DNA from: Spirosoma fluviale
GTDB lineage: Bacteria > Bacteroidota > Bacteroidia > Cytophagales > Spirosomataceae
Direction of reading: 5' to 3'
DNA length: 17,970 nt
Assembly (NCBI GenBank): GCA_945906915.1
Contig: CAMDSI010000025.1
Coordinates: 1 to 17,970, forward strand
This document shows positions 6,620 through 13,902 of the stretch, in pieces; the stretch's first letter is position 1; each line of letters opens with the position of its first letter. The notes beneath the pieces were generated by a model. That model worked only from the letters and a program-made list of their open reading frames with translations, did no database searches and was not told the origin of the DNA. The position numbers and the translations under genes are program-made.

Positions 6620-7857
6620 AACGCCTTCCGCAACACCTTTAAATCCCCATCGATGGATTTAGGATCGTAAGTTAATCCGAGGATTTTAGCCACGAAAGGA
6701 TAAACGTTCACATTCTCAAATCCGTCCAGTTGTAGTCCTGATTTAATGGCAGGACCCCATGCCTGAAAGCTAGCGCGCATTTCGGGTAGAGCGGTGTCAA
6801 AACCGTGTTTGCCTTTCGAGGTTTTTCGGGTAGACAGGTTAAATACTTGTGGGAGTTTTGGCACTAATAATAGATCCCCTAAACGGTTAAATTTATCATC
6901 TGATTTGCGATAATGCCAATGTGCCGGAGTTTCATCCATCTTATAGGTCATAAAACGCGTGTCCTTTTTTAATTCCTGATAAGTCGAGTCGATTTTCGAA
7001 GGATCCTTCGCATAAACGTGCAACAAGGCATCTCCATAAGGCACTTGAAAAGCTGTGGTATTCAATGGAGCAGGTTTGCCGATGGTATTCACATTATCTA
7101 CCTCTTTCATTCCGTGATCTGAAACAAATATAAAGTTGATCGGAAGCCCTAATGGAGCTACAGCTGCTTCTAAATCCGCAATGGCCTGATCCACAAACTG
7201 CACCGAACTTTTTACCCGAGGATCTTCTGGCCCAAATTCATGCGCATCGTGATCCACTTCCGGAAAATAAAAAGTAATTAAATGAGGTCGCTTCTCTGCC
7301 GGTAGGGAAAGCCAATGCTTAACCTGAGCGATACGGGTTTTGATATCGATCAACTCATTATAAACATAGTAATAAGACGGATAAGTGTCTTGAATGTTCG
7401 CATCAGAGGCTACCCAATAGAAACTAGCTGAAACCATCTGCTGTTTTTCGGCTAATACCCAAAGCGGAGTTCCACCATACCATTTTCCTTCACCCACCAT
7501 TTTTTTGTTAGCCTGGCGGTATTCTTGTCCTGAAGCAACATCTAAATAGGTATTATCTACTAAGCCGTGGTGTGCAGGGTATAAACCCGTAGCGATGCTG
7601 TAGTGATTAGGGAAGGTTAAAGAAGGGTAAGAGGCTTGCATATAGCTTGCCTTTACACCTGTCGATTCTTTGGATTGTAGGTATTTAGCCTCGTATTTAT
7701 GCGAAAAATCAGAGCGAAAACCATCCGCTGAAATTAAAATAATGTAGGGTTTCTCCTGTTGAATTTTCGAATTAGAACGACCAGCGATGATATGCTGCGT
7801 AGTATCTTGAGCCCAGCCAGAAAAGCTAAAAACTAACAATAAGGCAATCAATCTCAT
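6613..7857 (-). CDS. exported nucleotide pyrophosphatase/phosphodiesterase (ENPP family)
   Basis: Alkaline-phosphatase-superfamily hydrolase that cleaves phosphodiester or pyrophosphate bonds of nucleotides or lipids outside the cytoplasm. The ATG at 7855-7857 overlaps the helicase stop as ATGA and gives 414 residues starting directly with the signal peptide MRLIALLLVFSFSGWA (1-16). An in-frame ATG at 7872 would add five charged residues and is less likely. The two-zinc site is complete: Asp45 (ISADGF), nucleophile Thr81 (SLTFPNHY, with Asn84), Asp202 and His206 (PEVDHDAH), Asp247-His248 (SDHG), and His351 (KGKHGF). TGLYPAHHG after the nucleophile is typical of NPPs. It is the last gene of the minus-strand barrel-helicase-phosphodiesterase group. 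The natural substrate cannot be read from sequence. Confidence 0.92.
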   Translation of the reverse strand: MRLIALLLVFSFSGWAQDTTQHIIAGRSNSKIQQEKPYIILISADGFRSDFSHKYEAKYLQSKESTGVKASYMQASYPSLTFPNHYSIATGLYPAHHGLVDNTYLDVASGQEYRQANKKMVGEGKWYGGTPLWVLAEKQQMVSASFYWVASDANIQDTYPSYYYVYNELIDIKTRIAQVKHWLSLPAEKRPHLITFYFPEVDHDAHEFGPEDPRVKSSVQFVDQAIADLEAAVAPLGLPINFIFVSDHGMKEVDNVNTIGKPAPLNTTAFQVPYGDALLHVYAKDPSKIDSTYQELKKDTRFMTYKMDETPAHWHYRKSDDKFNRLGDLLLVPKLPQVFNLSTRKTSKGKHGFDTALPEMRASFQAWGPAIKSGLQLDGFENVNVYPFVAKILGLTYDPKSIDGDLKVLRKALK

Positions 7858-9128
7858 GATTTCTTTTTCCAAAAGTTTCCGCCGCCGGACTTTCCGCCGC
7901 CTGATTTAAATCCGCCACTCGACTTTCCGCCTCCTGATTTACCCTTATATCCTCCAAAAGAACTTTTCTGTGCCGCTGGATTATATTCCGGCGTCTCCCC
8001 AAACTCTTCAGGAACAGCCGCCTTCGTCACTTCTTTCTCTAATAAATCTTCAATGGTCTTAAATTTGCGTTGTTCAGCCTCCGTGATCAGCGTATAAGCC
8101 GTTCCTTTCGTCTGGGCACGCGCGGTACGACCGATGCGGTGGATATAATCCTCTCCGTCATTTGGCACATCGTAATTAATAACTAATTCAATTTCGTCGA
8201 TGTCAATACCACGGCTCAAAATATCCGTCGCCACTAAAATCTTCGTCTTCTTATTTCTAAAGTCCTGCATCACTTGTTCCCGCACCTCTTGTTCTAAATC
8301 AGAGTGAATCTCCTCTACAGAGAATCTAGCACGCTTTAAATCCGAAGTAAGGGATTTGACATTCTGCTTTTTAGAACAGAAAACAATCACGCGAGTATAA
8401 TCCTGAAGTTTTAATAAATGCTTTACCAGCGGACTCTTCTGCTTTTCATACACCACAAAAGCCTCTTGAACAATTTGCTCAGGTGGTTTCGAAACGGCGA
8501 TATTGATTTCGACCGGATTATCTAATAGTTTTTGGGCCAAAGTCTTCATCCTAGGCGCAAAAGTCGCCGAGAATAACAAATTCTGTCTCTTTTCTGGCAA
8601 GAAGGAAATGATCTTCATCAAATCATCCGAGAATCCCATATCGAGCATTCTGTCCGCCTCGTCTAGTACTAAATAACTGCAATGTTTTAGGTTCACGTAC
8701 CCCATATTTAAATGGGCAATCATGCGACCTGGAGTACATACAACGATATCCACACCACTGGTCAAAGCCGTTTTCTCTGTTGTAAAGGAATTGCCATCTC
8801 CACCACCATAAATAGCGATCGAGCTCACGTTTGCGAAATAGCCTAAACCTTCCATATTGCCTGCAATCTGAATAGCTAGTTCACGGGTAGGAACAATGAT
8901 AAGCGCATTAATATGGTCCTCTGGGTGAGGTTCAGTGATTAATTTGTGTATGATGGGAAGCAAAAAAGCGGCTGTTTTGCCGGTTCCTGTTTGGGCTGAG
9001 GCTAAAATGTCACGGCCCGCTAAAATGGGTTGTATAACTTGGGATTGCACCGGTGTGGCGGTTTTGTATCCCATTGAACTGATACCGTCTAATAGTTTTG
9101 GGCTGAGCCCGAGTTCTTCAAATGTCAA
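7854..9128 (-). CDS. DEAD-box ATP-dependent RNA helicase (RhlE-like)
   Basis: ATP-driven RNA remodeller for ribosome assembly, RNA decay or cold adaptation. Numbering from TTG 9126-9128 gives 424 residues: F3 and Q28 of the Q motif, motif I AQTGTGKT (45-52), PTREL (80-84), TPGR (132-135), DEAD (156-159), SAT (187-189), HRIGRTAR (330-337). The basic tail at about 389-424 is made of GGGKSGG-like repeats and probably binds RNA. No ATG lies in frame before the Q motif. I prefer TTG 9128 (reads MTFEELGLSP, a canonical opening 16 nt after the upstream stop) over TTG 9170, which would overlap the barrel gene by 26 nt. Its stop overlaps the next gene's ATG by 4 nt. The family is certain, the exact start is not. 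Confidence 0.95.
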   Translation of the reverse strand: MTFEELGLSPKLLDGISSMGYKTATPVQSQVIQPILAGRDILASAQTGTGKTAAFLLPIIHKLITEPHPEDHINALIIVPTRELAIQIAGNMEGLGYFANVSSIAIYGGGDGNSFTTEKTALTSGVDIVVCTPGRMIAHLNMGYVNLKHCSYLVLDEADRMLDMGFSDDLMKIISFLPEKRQNLLFSATFAPRMKTLAQKLLDNPVEINIAVSKPPEQIVQEAFVVYEKQKSPLVKHLLKLQDYTRVIVFCSKKQNVKSLTSDLKRARFSVEEIHSDLEQEVREQVMQDFRNKKTKILVATDILSRGIDIDEIELVINYDVPNDGEDYIHRIGRTARAQTKGTAYTLITEAEQRKFKTIEDLLEKEVTKAAVPEEFGETPEYNPAAQKSSFGGYKGKSGGGKSSGGFKSGGGKSGGGNFWKKKS

Positions 9129-9144
9129 AGTATGTGTGTTTATT

Positions 9145-10032
9145 TTACCTTCTGATAGGTGGACAATCAATACTTCGATCTAAATGGAAGATTAACTGAA
9201 ATTGAGTAACAAAATAATGATCTACTAAGTTCGTCGCATATTCTGACGGAATGAGTAATCGAGTGGTTAATTCGGTCTTAGGAGGTTGATTTTTAGGCGC
9301 TGCAAATAGATTCCCAAGTTGCGTTCTTAGGCTTGCTTCAAATCCAAAATCCATAAAGTCATTTAAGCGATACCGAAATCCAACGCCTACGGGTATTGAA
9401 AAACCAATGGATGGAATCGTTTCATTGAAATTGCGAATCGGATTAGTGGGGTAATCACTCGCAATGATATCCGAATAGCTTCTCCAGGAAGCGCCCGGTA
9501 TTCCTGCTCCTCCTAAAGAATCTAATTGATAAAGTTCTGTATTACTTGAAACCAAGGCCAGGCCCGCAGATAAATAAGGAGAGAAGCGGTTACGCTTCAT
9601 GTAATTTTGTTGGTTACCATTTAATTCTAGGAGTCCAGAAATACCAAATTCGACGATATCATTTCTGAATCGAAATCGTAAATCAGGTGTTCTAGGGATT
9701 AGCGCCGTATTATCAAAGGTATAATCATTTCCCGCTAGACGGATATAATTCAAATTACCCTTTATGCTAAAATTTTTGCTAACGTGTCGCGTTAAATGCG
9801 CCCCTACATTAAATCGACTTTGGTCATTGACTAATCGGTTAAATATTGGTAATTCATCATTTAGACTATAATAATGTGAACTACCCGCTCCGAAGCCGAT
9901 GGATGTATGTGGGTTAAATGTCGATTTTTTGAAACCTGTTCCTCCTTTTTTACCTATTTTCCAAAATTGACCGTGAGTTGCTGAACTGAAAGCCAAGGTA
10001 ATTAGTAGGATAAATGAACTTATTCGTAGCAT
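9145..10032 (-). CDS. outer-membrane beta-barrel protein, function unknown
   Basis: 295 residues with an N-terminal signal peptide (MLRISSFILLITLAFSSATHG, cut near residue 21). The mature part alternates polar and hydrophobic residues in repeated strand-like stretches: TSIGFGAGSSHYYSL, VGAHLTRHVSKNFSIKGNLNYIRL, IVEFGISGLLEL, SPYLSAGLALVSS, FSIPVGVGFRYRLNDFMDFGFEASLRT and a final YFVTQFQLIFHL. This pattern, with aromatic-rich strand ends, fits a porin-like or OmpA-like barrel of 8-12 strands in the outer membrane, as in Bacteroidota DUF6089-style proteins; I am not certain of that family. It is first in a group with the helicase and phosphodiesterase and is divergent from a lipoprotein gene. 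The ATG at 10032 gives a clean signal peptide. Confidence 0.75.
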   Translation of the reverse strand: MLRISSFILLITLAFSSATHGQFWKIGKKGGTGFKKSTFNPHTSIGFGAGSSHYYSLNDELPIFNRLVNDQSRFNVGAHLTRHVSKNFSIKGNLNYIRLAGNDYTFDNTALIPRTPDLRFRFRNDIVEFGISGLLELNGNQQNYMKRNRFSPYLSAGLALVSSNTELYQLDSLGGAGIPGASWRSYSDIIASDYPTNPIRNFNETIPSIGFSIPVGVGFRYRLNDFMDFGFEASLRTQLGNLFAAPKNQPPKTELTTRLLIPSEYATNLVDHYFVTQFQLIFHLDRSIDCPPIRR

Positions 10033-10060
10033 GTGATGCGAATTTTTTAAACGTCAAAAA

Positions 10061-10068
10061 CAAATATA
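10061..10068 (-). promoter_or_regulatory. candidate -7 promoter box for the beta-barrel gene
   Basis: On the minus strand this reads TATATTTG, an exact TAnnTTTG match, about 29 nt before the ATG at 10032. No clear TTTG is present at -33. Confidence 0.4.
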
Positions 10069-10091
10069 CTCATAAATCAATAAACGCTCGA

Positions 10092-10115
10092 AGCTTGCAA
10101 TTATTTTGCAAAGCT
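10092..10115. repeat. inverted repeat in divergent gap (TTGCAA dyad)
   Basis: AGC-TTGCAA (10092-10100) and TTGCAA-A-GCT (10106-10115) form an inverted repeat around TTATT, with one extra A in the right arm. TTGCAA is itself palindromic. It lies between the two divergent starts, upstream of both presumed -7 boxes, a natural place for a shared regulator. Confidence 0.4.
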
Positions 10116-10134
10116 AATTTGGAATATTTCTAAC

Positions 10135-10165
10135 TTGCTTCTGTCCTTTAGCTTAGGTAATTTTA
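10135..10165 (+). promoter_or_regulatory. candidate promoter for the lipoprotein gene
   Basis: TTG (10135-10137), a 20-nt spacer, then TAATTTTA (10158-10165), seven of eight matches to a -7 box under the TAnnTTTG pattern. Transcription would begin about 10 nt before the ATG at 10183. Confidence 0.35.
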
Positions 10166-10182
10166 AGTATAATTCTGTAACC

Positions 10183-10842
10183 ATGAAAAAAATCCTTCTT
10201 CTTTTGTCCTTTACCATAGTAGGGGCCTGTAGTTCTAATTCCGAAGTGAGCTTACCCACCGAAAACTTAAATGAAGTTTTAGCCTGCGGGGATGCAAAGG
10301 GATTAATCAGTAAATACGGAGCAAAGTCTGTCATTTTAGATACGTCCATAGTTACAGGCGATGACACCTTACGAGGGGCTATTATTTTTCCAGGAACGGC
10401 GAAACAGGCGAATGTATTCTTTCATGAGGGAAAGATTTCAGACGTGAGTGTTCATGGGGAGAGTTCTGTATGGAAAACGGCTTCAGGACTTTACTTAGGC
10501 TTAAGTTTACAAGAAGTGGAAAAAATTAATGCAAAGAATTTTACGATTTCAGGTTTTGGCTGGGCACATGGAGGTTCAGTCGTTTCGTGGGAAGGTGGAA
10601 AGCTTGCCGGAGATAGTACCTTGACTCACCTAGTATCGTTTCGAAATAAGCGCCAAAATATTTCCATCGAGGAATTTAAAAAAGTATCGGGAGAAGCAGA
10701 ATTTGATGTGCGTCATGCACTTATTCAACAAATGAATCCTGCCCTGGAGCAAATCACGATTTTAAAACCTTATATCCCCACGAAAGAAGAGGGGAAGGGG
10801 ATTGCAAAGAAGATCGAATCCAGCCAAATACCTGTTCGCTAA
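10183..10842 (+). CDS. putative lipoprotein, function unknown
   Basis: 219 residues from the ATG at 10183. The start gives a lipoprotein signal MKKILLLLSFTIVGAC with a lipobox-like VGA-C and acylation at Cys16; an in-frame TTG at 10135 would add 16 residues ahead of the signal and overlap the promoter, so I reject it. The mature protein has a short SSNSE linker, then a compact alpha/beta-looking domain. Notable are a central GLYLGLSLQEVEKINAK and SGFGWAHGGSVVSWEGGKL (about 127-145), rich in Gly and Trp. There are no catalytic signatures I recognise and no membrane segment beyond the signal. The first residue after Cys is Ser, so inner- versus outer-membrane sorting is open. It converges with the MazG-like gene, the stops overlapping by 4 bp. 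Confidence 0.8.
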   Translation: MKKILLLLSFTIVGACSSNSEVSLPTENLNEVLACGDAKGLISKYGAKSVILDTSIVTGDDTLRGAIIFPGTAKQANVFFHEGKISDVSVHGESSVWKTASGLYLGLSLQEVEKINAKNFTISGFGWAHGGSVVSWEGGKLAGDSTLTHLVSFRNKRQNISIEEFKKVSGEAEFDVRHALIQQMNPALEQITILKPYIPTKEEGKGIAKKIESSQIPVR

Positions 10843-11165
10843 GCTAATTTAGGGTTATTCTTGTGGCGGTCCGCATCGCGTTCCGTCTTTTTTAGCAGGT
10901 TCTGCTTCAGCGCTTCTTCTAGGTTTATACCCGTTTGATTCGCTAAACAAATCAAAACAAAAAGAACATCGGCCATTTCGTCCCCCAGGTCTTTGTTTTT
11001 ATCCGACTCCTTTTCGGACTGTTCGCCGTAGCGTCTTGCGATGATGCGCGCCACTTCGCCCACTTCTTCTGTCAGCATCGCCATATTCGTCAACTCGCTG
11101 AAATAGCGAACGCCTACGGTTTTAATCCACTCATCTACTTGTTGTTGTGCGTTTGAAATCGTCAT
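10839..11165 (-). CDS. MazG-like nucleotide pyrophosphohydrolase
   Basis: All-alpha NTP pyrophosphohydrolase of 108 residues, a single-domain MazG/iMazG-type enzyme that removes unwanted or damaged nucleoside triphosphates to NMP plus PPi. The magnesium-binding set is visible: LTEEVGEVAR (31-40, E33, E34 and E37) and KDLGDEMADVLFVLICLA (58-75, E63 and D66). This is much shorter than the two-domain E. coli MazG, but normal for the single-domain class. It is last in the mgtE-dtd-mazG run, starting 2 nt after the dtd stop. Its TAG stop interlocks with the convergent lipoprotein TAA. Confidence 0.9.
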   Translation of the reverse strand: MTISNAQQQVDEWIKTVGVRYFSELTNMAMLTEEVGEVARIIARRYGEQSEKESDKNKDLGDEMADVLFVLICLANQTGINLEEALKQNLLKKTERDADRHKNNPKLA

Positions 11166-11167
11166 AA

Positions 11168-11617
11168 TTAGGGATTTTTAGAGTCGATGATAAGGGTAAC
11201 GGGTCCGTCGTTTGTTAAATTGATTTGCATATCTGCGCCGAATACGCCTGTCTGGATTTCTTTGCCTAATCTCTCTGATAAAGAAGTAATCATCAGTTCA
11301 TAAAGCGGTATCGCCTGTTCTGGTCTAGCCGATTCAAGAAAACTAGGGCGATTGCCTTTTCGAGTAGCCGCATAGAGCGTAAACTGGCTCACCAGCAAAA
11401 GCTCACCTGAAACGGCCTTTAAATCGAGATTCATTTTGCCTTCCTCATCAGAGAAAATGCGCAAACCTGCCATCTTACCAGCTAAATAAGTTACATCTTC
11501 TGGTGTATCATCCACGTGGATGCCTAATAGGACTAAAAAACCCTGTTGGATGGAGGAATATAAGGTCCCATCGATGTGCAGACTAACTTGACTAACGCGT
11601 TGAATGACCGCTAACAT
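11168..11617 (-). CDS. dtd: D-aminoacyl-tRNA deacylase
   Basis: Hydrolyses D-amino acids, and mischarged glycine, from tRNA in the cytoplasm, recycling tRNA and guarding translation. It has 149 residues, the standard length. Signature motifs are intact: SQFTLYA (77-83, with Thr80 at the active-site position) and the Gly-cisPro element NDGPVT (136-141). GNRPSF (88-93) and the N-terminal MLAVIQRVSQVSL are typical. The ATG follows the mgtE stop by 1 nt and the stop precedes the MazG-like start by 2 nt, so the three are probably translated from one message. Confidence 0.97.
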   Translation of the reverse strand: MLAVIQRVSQVSLHIDGTLYSSIQQGFLVLLGIHVDDTPEDVTYLAGKMAGLRIFSDEEGKMNLDLKAVSGELLLVSQFTLYAATRKGNRPSFLESARPEQAIPLYELMITSLSERLGKEIQTGVFGADMQINLTNDGPVTLIIDSKNP

Positions 11618-11618
11618 C

Positions 11619-12995
11619 TTATAACAACCAGTAAACTATTAGGAAATAGACCCCATAGCCTAAAATGTCATTCGTAGTCGTGATGAAAGGACCAGAGGCC
11701 ACTGCTGGATTAATCTTCAATTGATTTAAAACTAAAGGCGTAATTGTTCCCATTAAACTAGCCAGCATTACCACGGCAAATAGAGAAAGAGAAACGGTTG
11801 CCGATAGCATTATTTCTCCTGAATCGACTAATAAGGAACATCCAAAAGCAAAAATGGCAGCGATTAATGCATTGATTAAGGCGACAACGAGTACTTTTTG
11901 AAGACGTTTTCCTAAGCTGGTATCCAAACCACTTTTATCTGCTAAGGACTGTACAATTAAGGACGATGATTGAATGCCCACATTTCCACCCGTCGAACCA
12001 ATTAAGGGAATGAAAGCGGAGATGGCTGGTAAAATCGCGATCGTATCATCGAATCGGTCAATGATCTTAGCCGCAATAAAACTACCCACCATGCCACCTA
12101 TTAACCAAGGAAGACGGGAACGAACTAATAACCAAACAGAGTCATCTTCTTCTACATCTTCCGAGATACCGGCCATGACCTGAATATCTTCTTGAGCAGA
12201 TTCCGTAATAAAATCGACCACGTCATCGATCGTAATTCGACCTAATAAGCGCCCTTGAATGTTAATCACTGGAATAGCTTCTAAATCGTATTTCTGCATT
12301 AAGTCAGCCACCTCTTCTCCAGACGCATAGGTCTGAACAGAAACGATTTCATCATCTTCGTAGACATCCGCAATTTTAGAACCACGTTTTGCTAAGATAA
12401 TTTTCTTTAAAGAAACAGTTCCTAAAAGAAGCCCATCATCATCAATTACATAAACCGAATACACCTTCTCCACATCCTCCGCTTGTTTCCGGATTTCCTC
12501 CACACATTCGGTCACTGTTTGGCTAATATTAATCTTAATTAACTCTTTTTGCATTAAACCGCCCGCACAATCTTCGTCGTAATGCATTAAGTCGATAATG
12601 AATCGAGCTTGCTCGCGGTCTTTTAACAGGGCGATTACTTCTTCGCGTACTTTTACCGGTTGTTCGTTTAAAATATCTACGGCATCATCGGAATCGATTA
12701 CATTAATGTAAGAGGCGATTTCCTTCGATGTGAAGTTCTTTAGGAATTTTTTGCGGTCATCTGAATCGAGAGTTGAGATGATTTCAGCCGCAATTTTTGT
12801 GTCGATTAATAGGACAAGATACCTTGCCTCATCCGTCGTTAATTCAATTAAAATATGGGTGATATCGGCTGGGAAAAGCTCATCCAGCTTCAATAAGATT
12901 TCCTCATTCGCCTGATTTTCGATCAGCAGGCGGATGTCCTCTATGAACTCTTTTGTAAGTTCAAACGGAAGGTGTTGTGTGTTTACTACTTCCAT
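11619..12995 (-). CDS. mgtE: magnesium transporter MgtE
   Basis: Mg2+-gated Mg2+ channel of the inner membrane, 458 residues, full length. Domain order: cytosolic N (superhelical) domain about 15-140 (with LEL/DI-type repeats such as FPADITHILIEL and IDSDDAVDILN), CBS 1 about 145-205 (DEDCAGGLM before it), CBS 2 about 208-268, a connecting helix, then five membrane helices at 290-458. The pore motif GSTGGNVGIQ is at 333-342 and the late GPFITTTNDILG block at 435-446, with Asp443 at the usual Mg2+-selecting position. It lies 52 nt after rsmA and 1 nt before dtd. The short gap leaves no room for an M-box riboswitch. Regulation is likely at protein level through the N and CBS domains. Confidence 0.96.
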   Translation of the reverse strand: MEVVNTQHLPFELTKEFIEDIRLLIENQANEEILLKLDELFPADITHILIELTTDEARYLVLLIDTKIAAEIISTLDSDDRKKFLKNFTSKEIASYINVIDSDDAVDILNEQPVKVREEVIALLKDREQARFIIDLMHYDEDCAGGLMQKELIKINISQTVTECVEEIRKQAEDVEKVYSVYVIDDDGLLLGTVSLKKIILAKRGSKIADVYEDDEIVSVQTYASGEEVADLMQKYDLEAIPVINIQGRLLGRITIDDVVDFITESAQEDIQVMAGISEDVEEDDSVWLLVRSRLPWLIGGMVGSFIAAKIIDRFDDTIAILPAISAFIPLIGSTGGNVGIQSSSLIVQSLADKSGLDTSLGKRLQKVLVVALINALIAAIFAFGCSLLVDSGEIMLSATVSLSLFAVVMLASLMGTITPLVLNQLKINPAVASGPFITTTNDILGYGVYFLIVYWLL

Positions 12996-13047
12996 GGTTT
13001 GAGGTGATTTTTAAATTAAACAATGCAAATTACTAAAATTAGATCGA

Positions 13048-13830
13048 TTAAGCGCCTTGGTAGCCATTATCTTTCCATAAATTGGTCAATTCAGTGAATT
13101 CGGGAACCCCTAATTGTTCTGCTCTTTTAGATAAAAGTGGATGCTCAGGTAATTGCATGGCTCTTAGCGCATTGCGTAATGTTTTGCGTCGTTGATTAAA
13201 AGCCATTTTTACCAAAGACTTGAATTTAGCCGGATCGCAATCGAGTTTTTTATCCCAATTCCGCACGAGGCGAATGACGCCTGAGTTGACTTTAGGCGGG
13301 GGAGTAAATACTTCTGGTCCTAAACTAAATAGGTATTCAATATCGTAGTAGGCCTGTAAAAGCACGCTTAAAATACCGTAATCCTTATTGCCTGGTTTAG
13401 CGGCTAAACGGACAGCTACTTCTTTTTGCAGCATTCCCACCACCTCGATGCATTGGTCTTTGTATTCTAATACGCGGAAGAAGATTTGGGTGGAGATGAA
13501 ATAGGGAAAATTACCTACTATGGCGAATTTTTCCTCCCCAAACATATTCTCCAAAGGATAACGTAAAAAGTCCCCATCGATTAATCGTGGACCCGTAAAC
13601 TCAAGATAGTTTTTACGTAGGTAGTCGACAGATTCTTTATCGATTTCGATGAGCGAGGTTTCGTATTCGGTTTTTTTGACCAAAAACTGAGTCAATACAC
13701 CCATTCCAGGACCAATCTCTAACACTTTTGTGTAAGCTCCAGCCGGCTGCAAGCCATCCACGATGCGCTTCGCTGCCTCTAAATCATTTAAAAAATGTTG
13801 TCCTAAACTCTTTTTTGCTCTTACTTGCAC
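13048..13830 (-). CDS. rsmA: 16S rRNA (adenine1518-N6/adenine1519-N6) dimethyltransferase
   Basis: RsmA/KsgA dimethylates the two adjacent adenines in the helix-45 loop of 16S rRNA during late 30S assembly, using S-adenosylmethionine. It has 260 residues. Visible motifs: KKSLGQHFL (6-14), SAM-binding EIGPGMGVLT (38-47), IEIDKE (61-66), DGDFL (85-89), catalytic NFPY (107-110), and FTPPPKVNSGV (175-185). The C-terminal helical rRNA-binding part follows (AFNQRRKTLRNAL). The residue after NFPY is Phe rather than the common Asn, a small departure. It is first in the minus-strand run to mgtE-dtd-mazG and is divergent from a hybrid kinase. The start at 13830 gives the usual N-terminus. Confidence 0.96.
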   Translation of the reverse strand: MQVRAKKSLGQHFLNDLEAAKRIVDGLQPAGAYTKVLEIGPGMGVLTQFLVKKTEYETSLIEIDKESVDYLRKNYLEFTGPRLIDGDFLRYPLENMFGEEKFAIVGNFPYFISTQIFFRVLEYKDQCIEVVGMLQKEVAVRLAAKPGNKDYGILSVLLQAYYDIEYLFSLGPEVFTPPPKVNSGVIRLVRNWDKKLDCDPAKFKSLVKMAFNQRRKTLRNALRAMQLPEHPLLSKRAEQLGVPEFTELTNLWKDNGYQGA

Positions 13831-13852
13831 CGGGTCTCTGGGGTTTAAGGGG

Positions 13853-13860
13853 TAAAATTA
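13853..13860 (-). promoter_or_regulatory. weak candidate -7 box for rsmA
   Basis: On the minus strand this reads TAATTTTA, seven of eight matches to TAnnTTTG, with a TTTG 22 nt farther upstream. It lies about 23 nt before the rsmA ATG. Confidence 0.3.
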
Positions 13861-13872
13861 AGCCCTTTTTCG

Positions 13873-13880
13873 TACATTTA
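13873..13880 (+). promoter_or_regulatory. weak candidate -7 box for the hybrid histidine kinase
   Basis: TACATTTA matches TAnnTTTG at seven of eight positions, 22 nt before the ATG at 13903. No clear -33 element was found at normal spacing. Confidence 0.3.
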
Positions 13881-13899
13881 ATCAAAATTCCCGATTAAA
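13877..13899 (+). promoter_or_regulatory. 7-bp inverted repeat just before the kinase start codon
   Basis: TTTAATC (13877-13883) and GATTAAA (13893-13899) are perfect inverted repeats with a 9-nt spacer, ending 3 nt before the ATG. It overlaps the presumed -7 box, so it could be an operator; as RNA it could be a hairpin hiding the start. Confidence 0.35.
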
Positions 13900-13902
13900 G
13901 GT

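Noticed and set aside
7861..7965. Short tandem DNA repeats at the helicase 3' end
   Set aside because: They are explained by the Gly/Ser/Lys-rich protein tail and do not form a separate repeat element.
10135..10182. TTG start extending the lipoprotein upstream
   Set aside because: It would put 16 residues ahead of a well-formed lipoprotein signal and overlaps the candidate -33 element.
12996..13047. Possible M-box riboswitch before mgtE
   Set aside because: Only 52 nt lie between rsmA and mgtE, too short for an M-box, and no conserved stem pattern is seen.
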